Under the pieces are notes generated by a model. It made no database searches and had not been told where the DNA came from. It was given only the letters and a program-made list of their open reading frames with translations. Below are positions 1 through 5,862 of a stretch of DNA of 6,514 bases, piece by piece (the first letter of the stretch is position 1; every line of letters begins with the position of its first letter). Made by a program: the position numbers and the translations under genes. This DNA comes from Aphodosoma sp045658305 (GTDB taxonomy: Bacteria; Bacteroidota; Bacteroidia; Bacteroidales; Paludibacteraceae). Location of the stretch: the NCBI GenBank assembly GCA_045658305.1, contig JAZOUT010000006.1, forward strand, positions 1-6,514, read 5' to 3'.

Positions 1-1
1 T

Positions 2-742
2 GGCTATGATGATGCCAGGGCTGCAATCCGTAAGATATATGATCATCATAAAGGACGCTATGGCTATCGAAGAATAACCTCTCAGTTGCATAATGATGGC
101 ATACATCTTAACCATAAGACAGTACAAAAACTTATGGTAGAGATGAACCTGTATGGTAAGAGAAAGAAAGCTAGGTATAAGTCTTATAAGGGTGAGATAG
201 GCAAGATTGCTCCAAACGTCATAGACAGAGACTTCGTTGCAACTGCACCTAACCAAAAGTGGACGACTGACGTAACTGAAGTCAAGATAAAGGACAGGAA
301 GATATATCTTTCTCCTATCCTGGATATGTTCAATGGTGAAATCATATCTTATACCATCTCATACCATCCGGACTTAAAGATGGCCATGAGGATGCTGGAT
401 AAGGCGTTCAAGAAAACGGACATACATAAAGGACTTATATTGCACTCTGATCAAGGATGGCAATATCAGCACATGAGATATCAGAAAGCATTGAAAGACA
501 GGAATATAGTGCAGAGTATGTCTCGCAAAGGAAACTGTCTTGACAATGCCATGATGGAAAACTTCTTTGGACTTATGAAGTCAGAGTTGCTATATTTGCA
601 GGAGTGGGATAGCGTAGAGCAGTTCACAAAGGAACTGGTTAAATATATACGCTACTATAATAATGATAGAATCAAACTGAGGCTAAAAGGAATGAGCCCG
701 GCTCAATACCGAGCTCTATTCCAATCAAAGTCCGCCTCTTAA
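2..742 (+). CDS. IS3-family transposase OrfB (DDE integrase core), 5'-truncated by window edge
   Basis: This is the catalytic subunit of an IS3-type transposase, which as an OrfAB fusion cuts and joins IS ends through a circular intermediate. The frame is open from position 2 with no start codon needed. A TTG at 86 is only an internal Leu, because upstream codons encode the family's HTH_21-type segment including GYRRITSQL. Visible 246 residues: HTH_21-like region (first about 60), basic linker, then the retroviral-integrase (rve) core. Catalytic residues are all present: Asp in KWTTDVTE (codon 269-271), Asp in LHSDQGWQYQ (449-451) and Glu in NAMMENFFG (557-559). There are 35 residues between the second Asp and the Glu, the DD(35)E signature. 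The family's closing motif (YYNNDRIK..LKGMSPAQYR) is intact and the frame ends at TAA 740-742. No frameshift or stop is seen, so the visible part looks functional. OrfA should lie just upstream of the window. Confidence 0.95.
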   Translation, partial: GYDDARAAIRKIYDHHKGRYGYRRITSQLHNDGIHLNHKTVQKLMVEMNLYGKRKKARYKSYKGEIGKIAPNVIDRDFVATAPNQKWTTDVTEVKIKDRKIYLSPILDMFNGEIISYTISYHPDLKMAMRMLDKAFKKTDIHKGLILHSDQGWQYQHMRYQKALKDRNIVQSMSRKGNCLDNAMMENFFGLMKSELLYLQEWDSVEQFTKELVKYIRYYNNDRIKLRLKGMSPAQYRALFQSKSAS

Positions 743-752
743 TAATGTTAAA

Positions 753-778
753 CCGTCCAACTTTTTGGGGTCACATCA
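753..778 (+). repeat. Right terminal inverted repeat of the IS3-family element
   Basis: Read inward from 778 on the minus strand, the end is TGATGTGACCCCAAAAAGTT followed by GGACGG. It begins with TG and carries the GACCCC/AAAAAGTT block common to IS150-group ends. It starts 11 bp after the transposase stop codon. The matching left repeat is outside the window, so the exact inner boundary is an estimate. Confidence 0.75.
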
Positions 779-826
779 ATAGTAGTCGACCTCCACATTA
801 AAATAGTCTCTAACTAAAAGAATCAA

Positions 827-3457
827 TTATAATAATTCGTGATAGTACTCGTAGAAACAAATTTTGTATGCATTATTTGATGTGCTCTCAGCTTTGACAA
901 ATTTATTTTGTGCAGGATTTGATTCCACATAGTTAATTAAACCTTGACCTGCAGCTGGCAAATCTTCATATGTATTAACATTTGTAGGTGCGTATGTCAA
1001 ATCATCCCAAACCTTAAATCCAGCTCTGTTATTTTTTGTACTACCACCTATACCATTTATAGTATTATTTGTATACGATAATACGTTACTTGCCCAGGCA
1101 GGATTGTTAATTTCACTTCGATCTTGATCAAATGTACCAATAAGACCATTAATAGCTACAGCGTGACCAATAGGATTTGAAACGATATTATAATCAAACT
1201 TAAGATCATACGAGATCATCATCAAGCAAGCAGCATAGTCGGTTTCACCACCAGCAACGCGAGGATGCATTTTATACTCACTATCTATCTTGTTATTATT
1301 GATATCCAACGAGATATTAGCAGCATATACATCAATTGCATCTAATTCAGAATTAGTAATTGTAACATTTGTACCATAAGCACCCAATCCAACGGTTGTA
1401 CCTTTAAAACCATTAAAGGTATAATTTCCTTTTCGACCAAGTTCTCTAGAAATAACATTAGTATTATCAGGCTGACTAGGGATCATTAATTTGATTATGT
1501 CTCCAAATTCAGCTTCAGACGCATCAATAGTCGCTACAATACCTTCTTTTGGTGTTATATTAATAGATTGAACACCGCTAAAATCTCCTTTTAAATAGAA
1601 TATGCCACCATCATTAAAATTTGTCGATGAGAGTGTTTCAGGGATTACATAATATCCACGTTGATTATTCTCAATAGTAACTAGATTAGTTTCATCGTTT
1701 GAACCAGTAACCTTAATATAGTCAGCATCAGCACCTTGATAATCTATGATAGTATTATCCTTAATTACAACAACAGCATCACCAGCACCTGCCATTCTAA
1801 CGAAACGTTCGTGAATACTATCTGCTGTATTTTCGGTAATAGTTACATTACCACTATAAGTACCTTTATCAGCTGAAAGAAGGATACCATGCAATGCTGT
1901 ATTCTTAATTTTATTTTGGGTAATTGTCACATTCTCTGCTTGACGAAGTTCACAAAGTCTTGCAATACCATCAACAGTGTTGTCTGTAATAGTAATATTT
2001 TTCGCAGCGGTCTCAAATTTTGAGTTTGTGGGGTTTCCACTTCCATAGAAATATACAAAGTTCATATTTGCATTATTTCCAATCAACTTACAATTTCTAA
2101 CAGTAAGACCATCAACATTAGTATAAGTAAGGTCGAAGAACAAAGGAGCTGAATATGAGTGAGGAGGATTGCTATATGTATCATTAAACTCTACTCCATC
2201 GATAACAAGATTTTCAATATTGACAACATAACCTGTACTACCACTATCTTCAAGATAACCAGCAATTGTCTTAATTGCATCCACTTTTGCTCCTGGAGCA
2301 CCAATAATAGTAAGGTTTTTCACATCTCGACGCATCTCATTGCGATATACAAGATAATCACAGTCTGTTGTAGTGTTAGATTGACCTTCAATAGGGCGAA
2401 TAAGAAGTGTACCATAGTTCACACCAGAAGCAAGAGTAATAACATCACCAGGCTTTGCATTATCTAGAGCAGTTTGTGCTGCTGCAGCGTTTTCAACTAC
2501 CAAAATATCATTATCAGGATACAATTGTCCATTTTCATCTTTAGCAAAATCTGCATCAACAACAACATTGAAATCTGTAGACGATGAAATAAGGTTACCT
2601 ACGATATTGGTTCTGTAGTTCTCTCTTACAGGAACATTGGTAAATTCGTGAGAAATAACTTGATTGTTATCTAGTGTAATCTCAGCTTTTACTGTCACCA
2701 ATGCCTGATCATCACCAACGATTGGAAGATAGTCCATTGAAACATATTTATAGTCTACACCCGCAACGTTAATTTTTTCATCTAAAGGAAGGGCAACGGC
2801 GTCGAATGTATATTCAATATCCTTATTTGCTTCGGTAACTGTACCAAAACCACTTACAGTATTAAAATTGTCAGCAATATTCTTTACCTTTATCACAGAA
2901 CTTTTCAAAGTAAAAGTTCCTGCATTATTTGTCAAACTACCTTCGGTTGTTCCCAAGTTCAATTGAGCAAAAGGACGTCTAAGGGTTACAGGTTGTGAAG
3001 TTCCTGTTGGTTGGAAATTATCCCAATAATAGAAGAACGCAGCACCAGCGTCAGTATTGTGATAATTCTTATTCATAGGGATATTCACAAGGTCAAAGGT
3101 ATACTCATTATCAGTTTGAAGAGCTGACACATAGTTATTATCTACTTGTGCCCAGAAGATAACATCATAATATTGACCTTGAATAAGATTTAGAGAAACA
3201 GTTGCCTGTCCGTTAGAAACTGGAGCAACAGCTCTGTAAATAGGTGTAGCATTATTAGCTAAAGCATCAGCATAAACTGCTACAAACAATTGGTTTACAT
3301 TGGCTGCCAAACCAAGAGCCTTAGTTCCCATACCATCGGGAAGCTGAACAGTGAAAGTAGTTGTACCATCCATTTGTGGCTCAACAAGACTTTCCTGACA
3401 AGATGTAGCAAATAGCATACCGGCTAATGCTACGATTGAAAGAAAATACTTTTTCAT
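827..3457 (-). CDS. Surface lipoprotein: fimbrillin-like (DUF6562-like) N-terminal domain plus right-handed parallel beta-helix
   Basis: An intact 876-residue predicted cell-surface protein. Residues 1-20 form a type II signal peptide: KK, a hydrophobic core, and lipobox ATSC with lipidated Cys20. Residues about 30-315 resemble the Bacteroidales fimbrillin-like DUF6562 domain: TFTVQLPDG start, YYDVIFWAQ strand, the RRPFAQLNLGT block, and the closing VPVRENYRTNIVGNL segment. From about 318 an AQTALDNAKPGDVITLASG segment opens a beta-helix running to near residue 870. It shows recurrent N-V/I-T-I-T-x-N and I-x-N-N-x-I rungs (for example NITITDNTVDGI, NVTITQNKIKNT, NVTITENTADSI), as in pectate-lyase-like and NosD-like folds. 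No catalytic set can be named, so enzyme and adhesin are both open. The start is ATG 3455-3457, directly before the signal peptide; no Shine-Dalgarno is seen, as usual in Bacteroidetes. The gene stands alone and converges on the IS. The end (residues about 860-876, aromatic-rich) could be a natural last strand or an altered terminus. Fold assignment is strong; function is inference. Confidence 0.9.
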   Translation of the reverse strand: MKKYFLSIVALAGMLFATSCQESLVEPQMDGTTTFTVQLPDGMGTKALGLAANVNQLFVAVYADALANNATPIYRAVAPVSNGQATVSLNLIQGQYYDVIFWAQVDNNYVSALQTDNEYTFDLVNIPMNKNYHNTDAGAAFFYYWDNFQPTGTSQPVTLRRPFAQLNLGTTEGSLTNNAGTFTLKSSVIKVKNIADNFNTVSGFGTVTEANKDIEYTFDAVALPLDEKINVAGVDYKYVSMDYLPIVGDDQALVTVKAEITLDNNQVISHEFTNVPVRENYRTNIVGNLISSSTDFNVVVDADFAKDENGQLYPDNDILVVENAAAAQTALDNAKPGDVITLASGVNYGTLLIRPIEGQSNTTTDCDYLVYRNEMRRDVKNLTIIGAPGAKVDAIKTIAGYLEDSGSTGYVVNIENLVIDGVEFNDTYSNPPHSYSAPLFFDLTYTNVDGLTVRNCKLIGNNANMNFVYFYGSGNPTNSKFETAAKNITITDNTVDGIARLCELRQAENVTITQNKIKNTALHGILLSADKGTYSGNVTITENTADSIHERFVRMAGAGDAVVVIKDNTIIDYQGADADYIKVTGSNDETNLVTIENNQRGYYVIPETLSSTNFNDGGIFYLKGDFSGVQSINITPKEGIVATIDASEAEFGDIIKLMIPSQPDNTNVISRELGRKGNYTFNGFKGTTVGLGAYGTNVTITNSELDAIDVYAANISLDINNNKIDSEYKMHPRVAGGETDYAACLMMISYDLKFDYNIVSNPIGHAVAINGLIGTFDQDRSEINNPAWASNVLSYTNNTINGIGGSTKNNRAGFKVWDDLTYAPTNVNTYEDLPAAGQGLINYVESNPAQNKFVKAESTSNNAYKICFYEYYHELL

Positions 3458-3565
3458 AAAAATTGGGTTATAAAAAATTAATAATAAGGTTGTATAAAAA
3501 ATTTTGTTAAAGTTCTAAATCATAAAAAGTCCTTGGTGGCGTATGAAAAAGCATCGGAATGATTT

Positions 3566-3581
3566 AGCGGCACCACCCGCT
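3566..3581 (-). repeat. Small perfect hairpin in the lipoprotein upstream region
   Basis: AGCGG (3566-3570) and CCGCT (3577-3581) are exact complements around a CACCAC loop, with one extra T-A pair outside (3565/3582). It lies about 110 bp before the lipoprotein start codon and is GC-rich within AT-rich surroundings. A competing pairing is possible between GGTGG (3535-3539) and CCACC (3573-3577). It could be a leader structure or a terminator for incoming transcription; neither is shown. Confidence 0.45.
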
Positions 3582-3786
3582 ATAATTTTAACAACCCACA
3601 CTCCTACTAATATTCACCTTTATAAGCCTAAGTAACCAGCTGAGGCATTTATTGACACCACCAAAGAACTATATTCCTCGCATTACTGTGATAAACATTT
3701 ATTATAAAGAGTAAAATACCCAAACGCTTAAAGACACATCTTCAAGCACTTAGAACATCTTCTCCAACAAATAATATTATCACAAC

Positions 3787-3815
3787 GCGTACATCTCTAA
3801 GCAAGAGAAATACGC
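3787..3815. repeat. Left inverted-repeat site of a candidate invertible segment
   Basis: The core TCTCTAAGCAAGAGA (3794-3808) is repeated exactly in inverse orientation at 3979-3993. The site is also nearly palindromic itself: GCGTA (3787-3791) and TCTCT face AGAGA and TACGC (3811-3815) around an AAGCA centre. The flank AGAAATACGC is shared in direct orientation with the right site. Such a dyad site is the form expected of a recombinase crossover site, but no recombinase is in the window. Confidence 0.5.
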
Positions 3816-3955
3816 CACCACAAACCTCAGATTATCAACAATTTACAAACAGGAGTATAGACGCAAGGTAAAAAAGCATAAGTAAAAAGACCATATTAAT
3901 AAGAAATCAATAGTTTATATTTATTTATTTTTCAAGGAATTTTAAGAAATTTGTT

Positions 3956-3963
3956 TAACTTTG
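3956..3963 (+). promoter_or_regulatory. Putative Bacteroidetes promoter (-7 box TAACTTTG) inside the candidate invertible segment
   Basis: TAACTTTG matches the Bacteroidetes sigma-ABfr -7 consensus TAnnTTTG at every fixed position. The area upstream is very AT-rich (about 15% GC over 3901-3960). Only a weak -33 candidate (TTTTC ending at 3933) is present at slightly long spacing. It is the only perfect match on either strand from 3458 to 4000. It points away from the lipoprotein, toward the C-rich repeat region, with the right inverted repeat 16 bp downstream. After inversion it would face the lipoprotein. Confidence 0.42.
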
Positions 3964-3975
3964 TTCAAGCAAAAT

Positions 3976-4000
3976 ACATCTCTTGCTTAGAGAAATACGC
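3976..4000. repeat. Right inverted-repeat site of the candidate invertible segment
   Basis: The core TCTCTTGCTTAGAGA (3979-3993) is the exact reverse complement of 3794-3808, with 170 bp between the cores. Outside the core the two sites are related in direct orientation (ACATCTCT before, AGAAATACGC after). They can therefore also be read as a 25-bp direct repeat whose 5-nt centre is flipped. Confidence 0.5.
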
Positions 4001-4204
4001 AACCTAAGCTCCCCCACCAACAAAACTTCCGTCATTCCCTACGACATAGCAACAGTCATTATCGACCAACAGAACTATCCAATTAACTCCGTCTCGTTCA
4101 ATCGCTTTTTGGTGCCCGAAACGAATTCAAGCCATCCGGAATTGAGTGCGAACGCTTTGCAGAGTGAGGAACAAGGGCGATGAGAGAATAAGCACCCGAA
4201 CGCA

Positions 4205-4240
4205 GCAACTAGTAAGCACCAATTCCGAATGCCGCCCAAA
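4205..4240 (+). repeat. Intergenic repeat, copy A (GCACCAATTC family)
   Basis: GCAACT, then GCACCAATTC (4216-4225), then CGAATGC and a CCCAAAT tail. It aligns with copy B at 4450-4480 apart from a 5-nt insertion after GCAACT and a few substitutions. The dyad seen in copies B and C is degraded here (AATGC instead of GTGC). Confidence 0.45.
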
Positions 4241-4286
4241 TATCCTACACAAAAACCAAGTGCAACAATATCGCCATCACAAATTC

Positions 4287-4424
4287 GCAAAAACACCTGG
4301 ATCACCAATCTGCCCCTACAGATATCTACAAAGCCAAATCACCGTTCCAGGTGTACCAAAACTCAGCAGCACCTGGAGCACCAGAACACCCTCTAACCCC
4401 AATTTGCGCGCCAGGTGTTTTTGC
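4287..4424. repeat. Nested inverted repeats built on CACCTGG / CCAGGTG
   Basis: GCAAAAACACCTGG (4287-4300) and CCAGGTGTTTTTGC (4411-4424) are a perfect 14-bp inverted repeat. Between them lie a second pair: CCAGGTG (4347-4353) and CACCTGG (4370-4376). The four arms alternate in orientation, so transcripts could fold as an outer stem with an inner hairpin, or as two adjacent hairpins. CCAGGTGT...CCAAAACT also recurs directly at 4347-4363 and 4411-4431, differing mainly by a 4-nt indel. No reading frame uses this region convincingly. Confidence 0.5.
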
Positions 4425-4449
4425 CAAAACTTTCCAGTAAACAGACTAT

Positions 4450-4480
4450 GCAACTGCACCAATTCAGAGTGCATCCAAAT
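4450..4480 (+). repeat. Intergenic repeat, copy B (GCACCAATTC family), hairpin-forming
   Basis: GCAACT directly followed by GCACCAATTC (4456-4465), then AGAGTGCATCCAAAT. TGCAC (4455-4459) and GTGCA (4469-4473) form a perfect 5-bp stem around CAATTCAGA. This is the fullest partner of copy A. Confidence 0.5.
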
Positions 4481-4499
4481 TGCCTTCGCAACCAACAGT

Positions 4500-4518
4500 G
4501 GCACCAATTCTAAGTGCC
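4500..4518 (+). repeat. Intergenic repeat, copy C (GCACCAATTC family), hairpin-forming
   Basis: GGCAC (4500-4504) and GTGCC (4514-4518) form a perfect 5-bp stem around CAATTCTAA. Compared with copy B the stem has changed on both sides (TGCAC/GTGCA to GGCAC/GTGCC), so pairing is preserved. Confidence 0.5.
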
Positions 4519-4642
4519 CCCTATCAGCGCTAATTGCGAATGTCTCAAAACGTAAAATCTTTCAACATTAGCTAAATTAAGTAAAGTTGCTTACAATGTG
4601 TTGATTACCAAAAATACAGGAGCATTTATCTCATTCCGAAAT

Positions 4643-4652
4643 GTTTGCAAAC
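4643..4652. promoter_or_regulatory. Perfect 10-bp palindrome GTTTGCAAAC, possible operator
   Basis: The palindrome lies about 46 bp upstream of the -7 box at 4698 and extends by one further A-T pair on the outside (4641/4654) after a mismatch. Position and symmetry suit a regulator binding site, but a 10-bp AT-rich palindrome can occur by chance and no regulator gene is nearby. Confidence 0.25.
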
Positions 4653-4697
4653 GTAAAAACTTAAAATAACACTCTATCATATTAAGTTTAAATACCC

Positions 4698-4705
4698 TAA
4701 CTTTG
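4698..4705 (+). promoter_or_regulatory. Putative promoter (-7 box TAACTTTG) of the Rpn-type gene
   Basis: TAACTTTG followed by CAACTATAAAC fits the Bacteroidetes -7 consensus TAnnTTTG and its common continuation. It lies 83 bp before the ATG at 4789, giving a leader of roughly 75 nt. No good -33 TTTG is visible. The leader contains GAAG..CCCTACAGGG..CTTC (about 4754-4775), a small possible stem-loop just before the start codon. Confidence 0.5.
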
Positions 4706-4788
4706 CAACTATAAACATTAAAAGCTGACTGTGTGGAGAGATATATGCGCGCGAAGATTTCCCTACAGGGCTTCATTAAATAAATAAT

Positions 4789-5718
4789 ATGAAATATATT
4801 ACTGAAAATGAGCAAGTAAACTTCGCTATGCAAATGCAATGGGAAGAGTTAGTAAAAGAACATCCATACGTGGATTTATTGACAGATGCAGGATTTAAAC
4901 ACGTGTTTGGCAATCCTGCAAACAAAACATTATTGATAGACTTTTTGAATGCCGTAATCTCAGACCGACATATCGTAGATTTGACTTACGGAAACAACGA
5001 GCGAATTCCAACGATGAAGGATTCAAAACATAGCCGCCTCAATTTGCTATGTATAACAGATGATGGATCCCGAATCATAGTGGAATTACAGCGTAGTCCT
5101 CAGAAAGATTACATATACCGTTCTATATATTACTCATCATTATTGATAAGGGAACAAGTAGAGGCCGACAGCAACACATTCTATTTTTCACCCGTATATT
5201 GTATCAATATATTGGACTTCATACTGCCGGAGTTCTCGCACCTGACTGATGTCAAGACAAGCCTAAGGATGATGGAGAGGACCAAAGGCGTCGAACTGCA
5301 TAGACTATTGACAATAATCTATATCGAATTACCAAAATTCAATAAGACATTAGGTGAACTTGATAGAGGAAACTTGTTAGATCTTATCTACTTTTCTCTG
5401 AGAAACATATATAAATTAAAAAATATTCCTGAACCTTTGCAGAAAATCAGGCACCTTTTCGATGCCGCCGAAGCCGCAGCAATGGGCTCCCAGGAAAAAA
5501 TAAGCTACATACACGAAATGAATACAGCACGAGACATACGTAATCAGATTCAATTCGCAGAAGACAAGGGTAGAGAAGAAGGTAGAGAAAAAGGGCTTGA
5601 AGAAGGTAGAGAAGAAGAAAGGAAAACAATGGCGAGCAAATTGAAAGCAGATGGATTTGATATTGATTTGATTATAAAATACTCAGGTTTAACACGCGAG
5701 GAGATTGAAGAATTGTAA
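4789..5718 (+). CDS. Rpn-family recombination-promoting nuclease / PD-(D/E)XK nuclease-type putative transposase
   Basis: A full-length 309-residue member of the Rpn/PDDEXK_2 family, whose characterised relatives (E. coli RpnA and others) are DNA endonucleases that raise RecA-independent recombination. Residues about 25-41 carry the family entry motif (YVDLLTDAGFKHVFG), with Asp33 and Lys37. The nuclease core follows: strand SRLNLLC (82-88), then DDGSRIIVELQ with Glu99 and Gln101, then the helix KDYIYRSIYYSSLL. Relatives usually have Asp in the first strand (pattern like FDLxC). Here that residue is Asn85 (codon AAT), so catalysis may be lost or weakened. Residues 225-275 are charged and probably coiled, with GREEG-type repeats encoded by three GGTAGAGAA copies (5569, 5581, 5605). 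The end (ADGFDIDLIIKYSGLTREEIEEL) is the usual small helical tail. Start ATG 4789 follows in-frame stops; Met14 or Met16 are possible alternatives. It is monocistronic between two repeat-rich regions. Family is clear; activity is uncertain. Confidence 0.88.
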   Translation: MKYITENEQVNFAMQMQWEELVKEHPYVDLLTDAGFKHVFGNPANKTLLIDFLNAVISDRHIVDLTYGNNERIPTMKDSKHSRLNLLCITDDGSRIIVELQRSPQKDYIYRSIYYSSLLIREQVEADSNTFYFSPVYCINILDFILPEFSHLTDVKTSLRMMERTKGVELHRLLTIIYIELPKFNKTLGELDRGNLLDLIYFSLRNIYKLKNIPEPLQKIRHLFDAAEAAAMGSQEKISYIHEMNTARDIRNQIQFAEDKGREEGREKGLEEGREEERKTMASKLKADGFDIDLIIKYSGLTREEIEEL

Positions 5719-5772
5719 GCACATCGCTTCTTCAAAGCATCGACAATAGGCTCTCTGGTGAACTTAAAATAT

Positions 5773-5823
5773 CACGCACCCAAATTCACTTTGAAGTAAA
5801 TATAAAGTGGAAATGGGTGCGTG
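5773..5823 (+). terminator. Long near-perfect hairpin downstream of the Rpn-type gene, likely terminator
   Basis: The arm CACGCACCCAAATTCACTTT (5773-5792) pairs with 5804-5823 over 20 positions with two mismatches and one G-U pair, around an 11-nt loop. It begins 55 bp after the stop codon. There is no clear U tract afterwards on the plus strand (GTGTACTCTTCC), so it is an atypical terminator and could instead be a transcript-end stabiliser or a repeat element. Confidence 0.55.
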
Positions 5824-5836
5824 TACTCTTCCACCG

Positions 5837-5862
5837 AATAAAGCAAGTGCGAAGCACGAGCG
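5837..5862 (+). repeat. Dispersed palindromic repeat core, copy R1
   Basis: AATAAAGCAAGTGC followed by GAAGCACGAGCG. The centre GTGC-GAA-GCAC is a small inverted repeat. It lacks one A of the other copies (GCAAGTGC versus GCAAAGTGC). It lies just right of the large hairpin at 5773-5823. Confidence 0.6.

Larger units (their letters stand above)
1..778 (+). mobile_element. IS3-family (IS150-like) insertion sequence, right-hand part
   Basis: The element contains the OrfB transposase reading frame and ends in a typical IS3-type right terminus, where the sequence CTTTTTGGGGTCACATCA finishes in CA at 778. The left end, the OrfA frame and the programmed-frameshift region lie outside the window, so total length and left inverted repeat cannot be given. 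The element lies 48 bp beyond the stop codon of the convergent lipoprotein gene and so does not interrupt it. The target-site duplication cannot be identified without the left flank. Family assignment rests on the DDE spacing and terminus; the subgroup IS150 is from recollection of similar ends. Confidence 0.88.
3458..4788. other. Long intergenic region between the divergent lipoprotein and Rpn-type genes
   Basis: These 1,331 bp hold no gene I can support. The left part (3458-4000) is AT-rich and is the upstream region of the lipoprotein. It contains a leader hairpin, a pair of inverted-repeat sites and one forward TAACTTTG box. No perfect TAnnTTTG box faces the lipoprotein in this part in the present orientation. 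The part at about 4000-4560 is richer in GC, with C clearly exceeding G on the plus strand, and contains several palindromic repeats. From 4560 to 4788 it becomes AT-rich again and carries the likely promoter of the downstream gene. The short reading frames in 3983-4571 have no protein-like composition. Confidence 0.75.

Noticed and set aside
86..742. TTG at position 86 as the true start of the transposase.
   Set aside because: The frame is open upstream to position 2 and encodes the conserved GYRRI segment of the HTH_21-like region, so the protein starts outside the window.
779..826. IS insertion as the cause of a truncated lipoprotein 3' end.
   Set aside because: The lipoprotein stop codon lies 48 bp outside the IS end and the frame never enters the element. 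The odd aromatic C-terminus remains unexplained but is not a fusion with IS sequence.
2159..2467. A 102-residue plus-strand frame inside the lipoprotein gene.
   Set aside because: It is antisense to a clearly real coding region, and its composition (Ile, Asn, Cys, Thr) reflects the complement of beta-helix codons.
3983..4571. Plus-strand frames of 66 and 141 residues and minus-strand frames of 77 and 63 residues in the C-rich block.
   Set aside because: They overlap each other, have unnatural composition (rich in Arg, Cys, Pro, Asn, Thr), show no domain or start context, and run through the palindromic repeats. They are best explained as chance frames.
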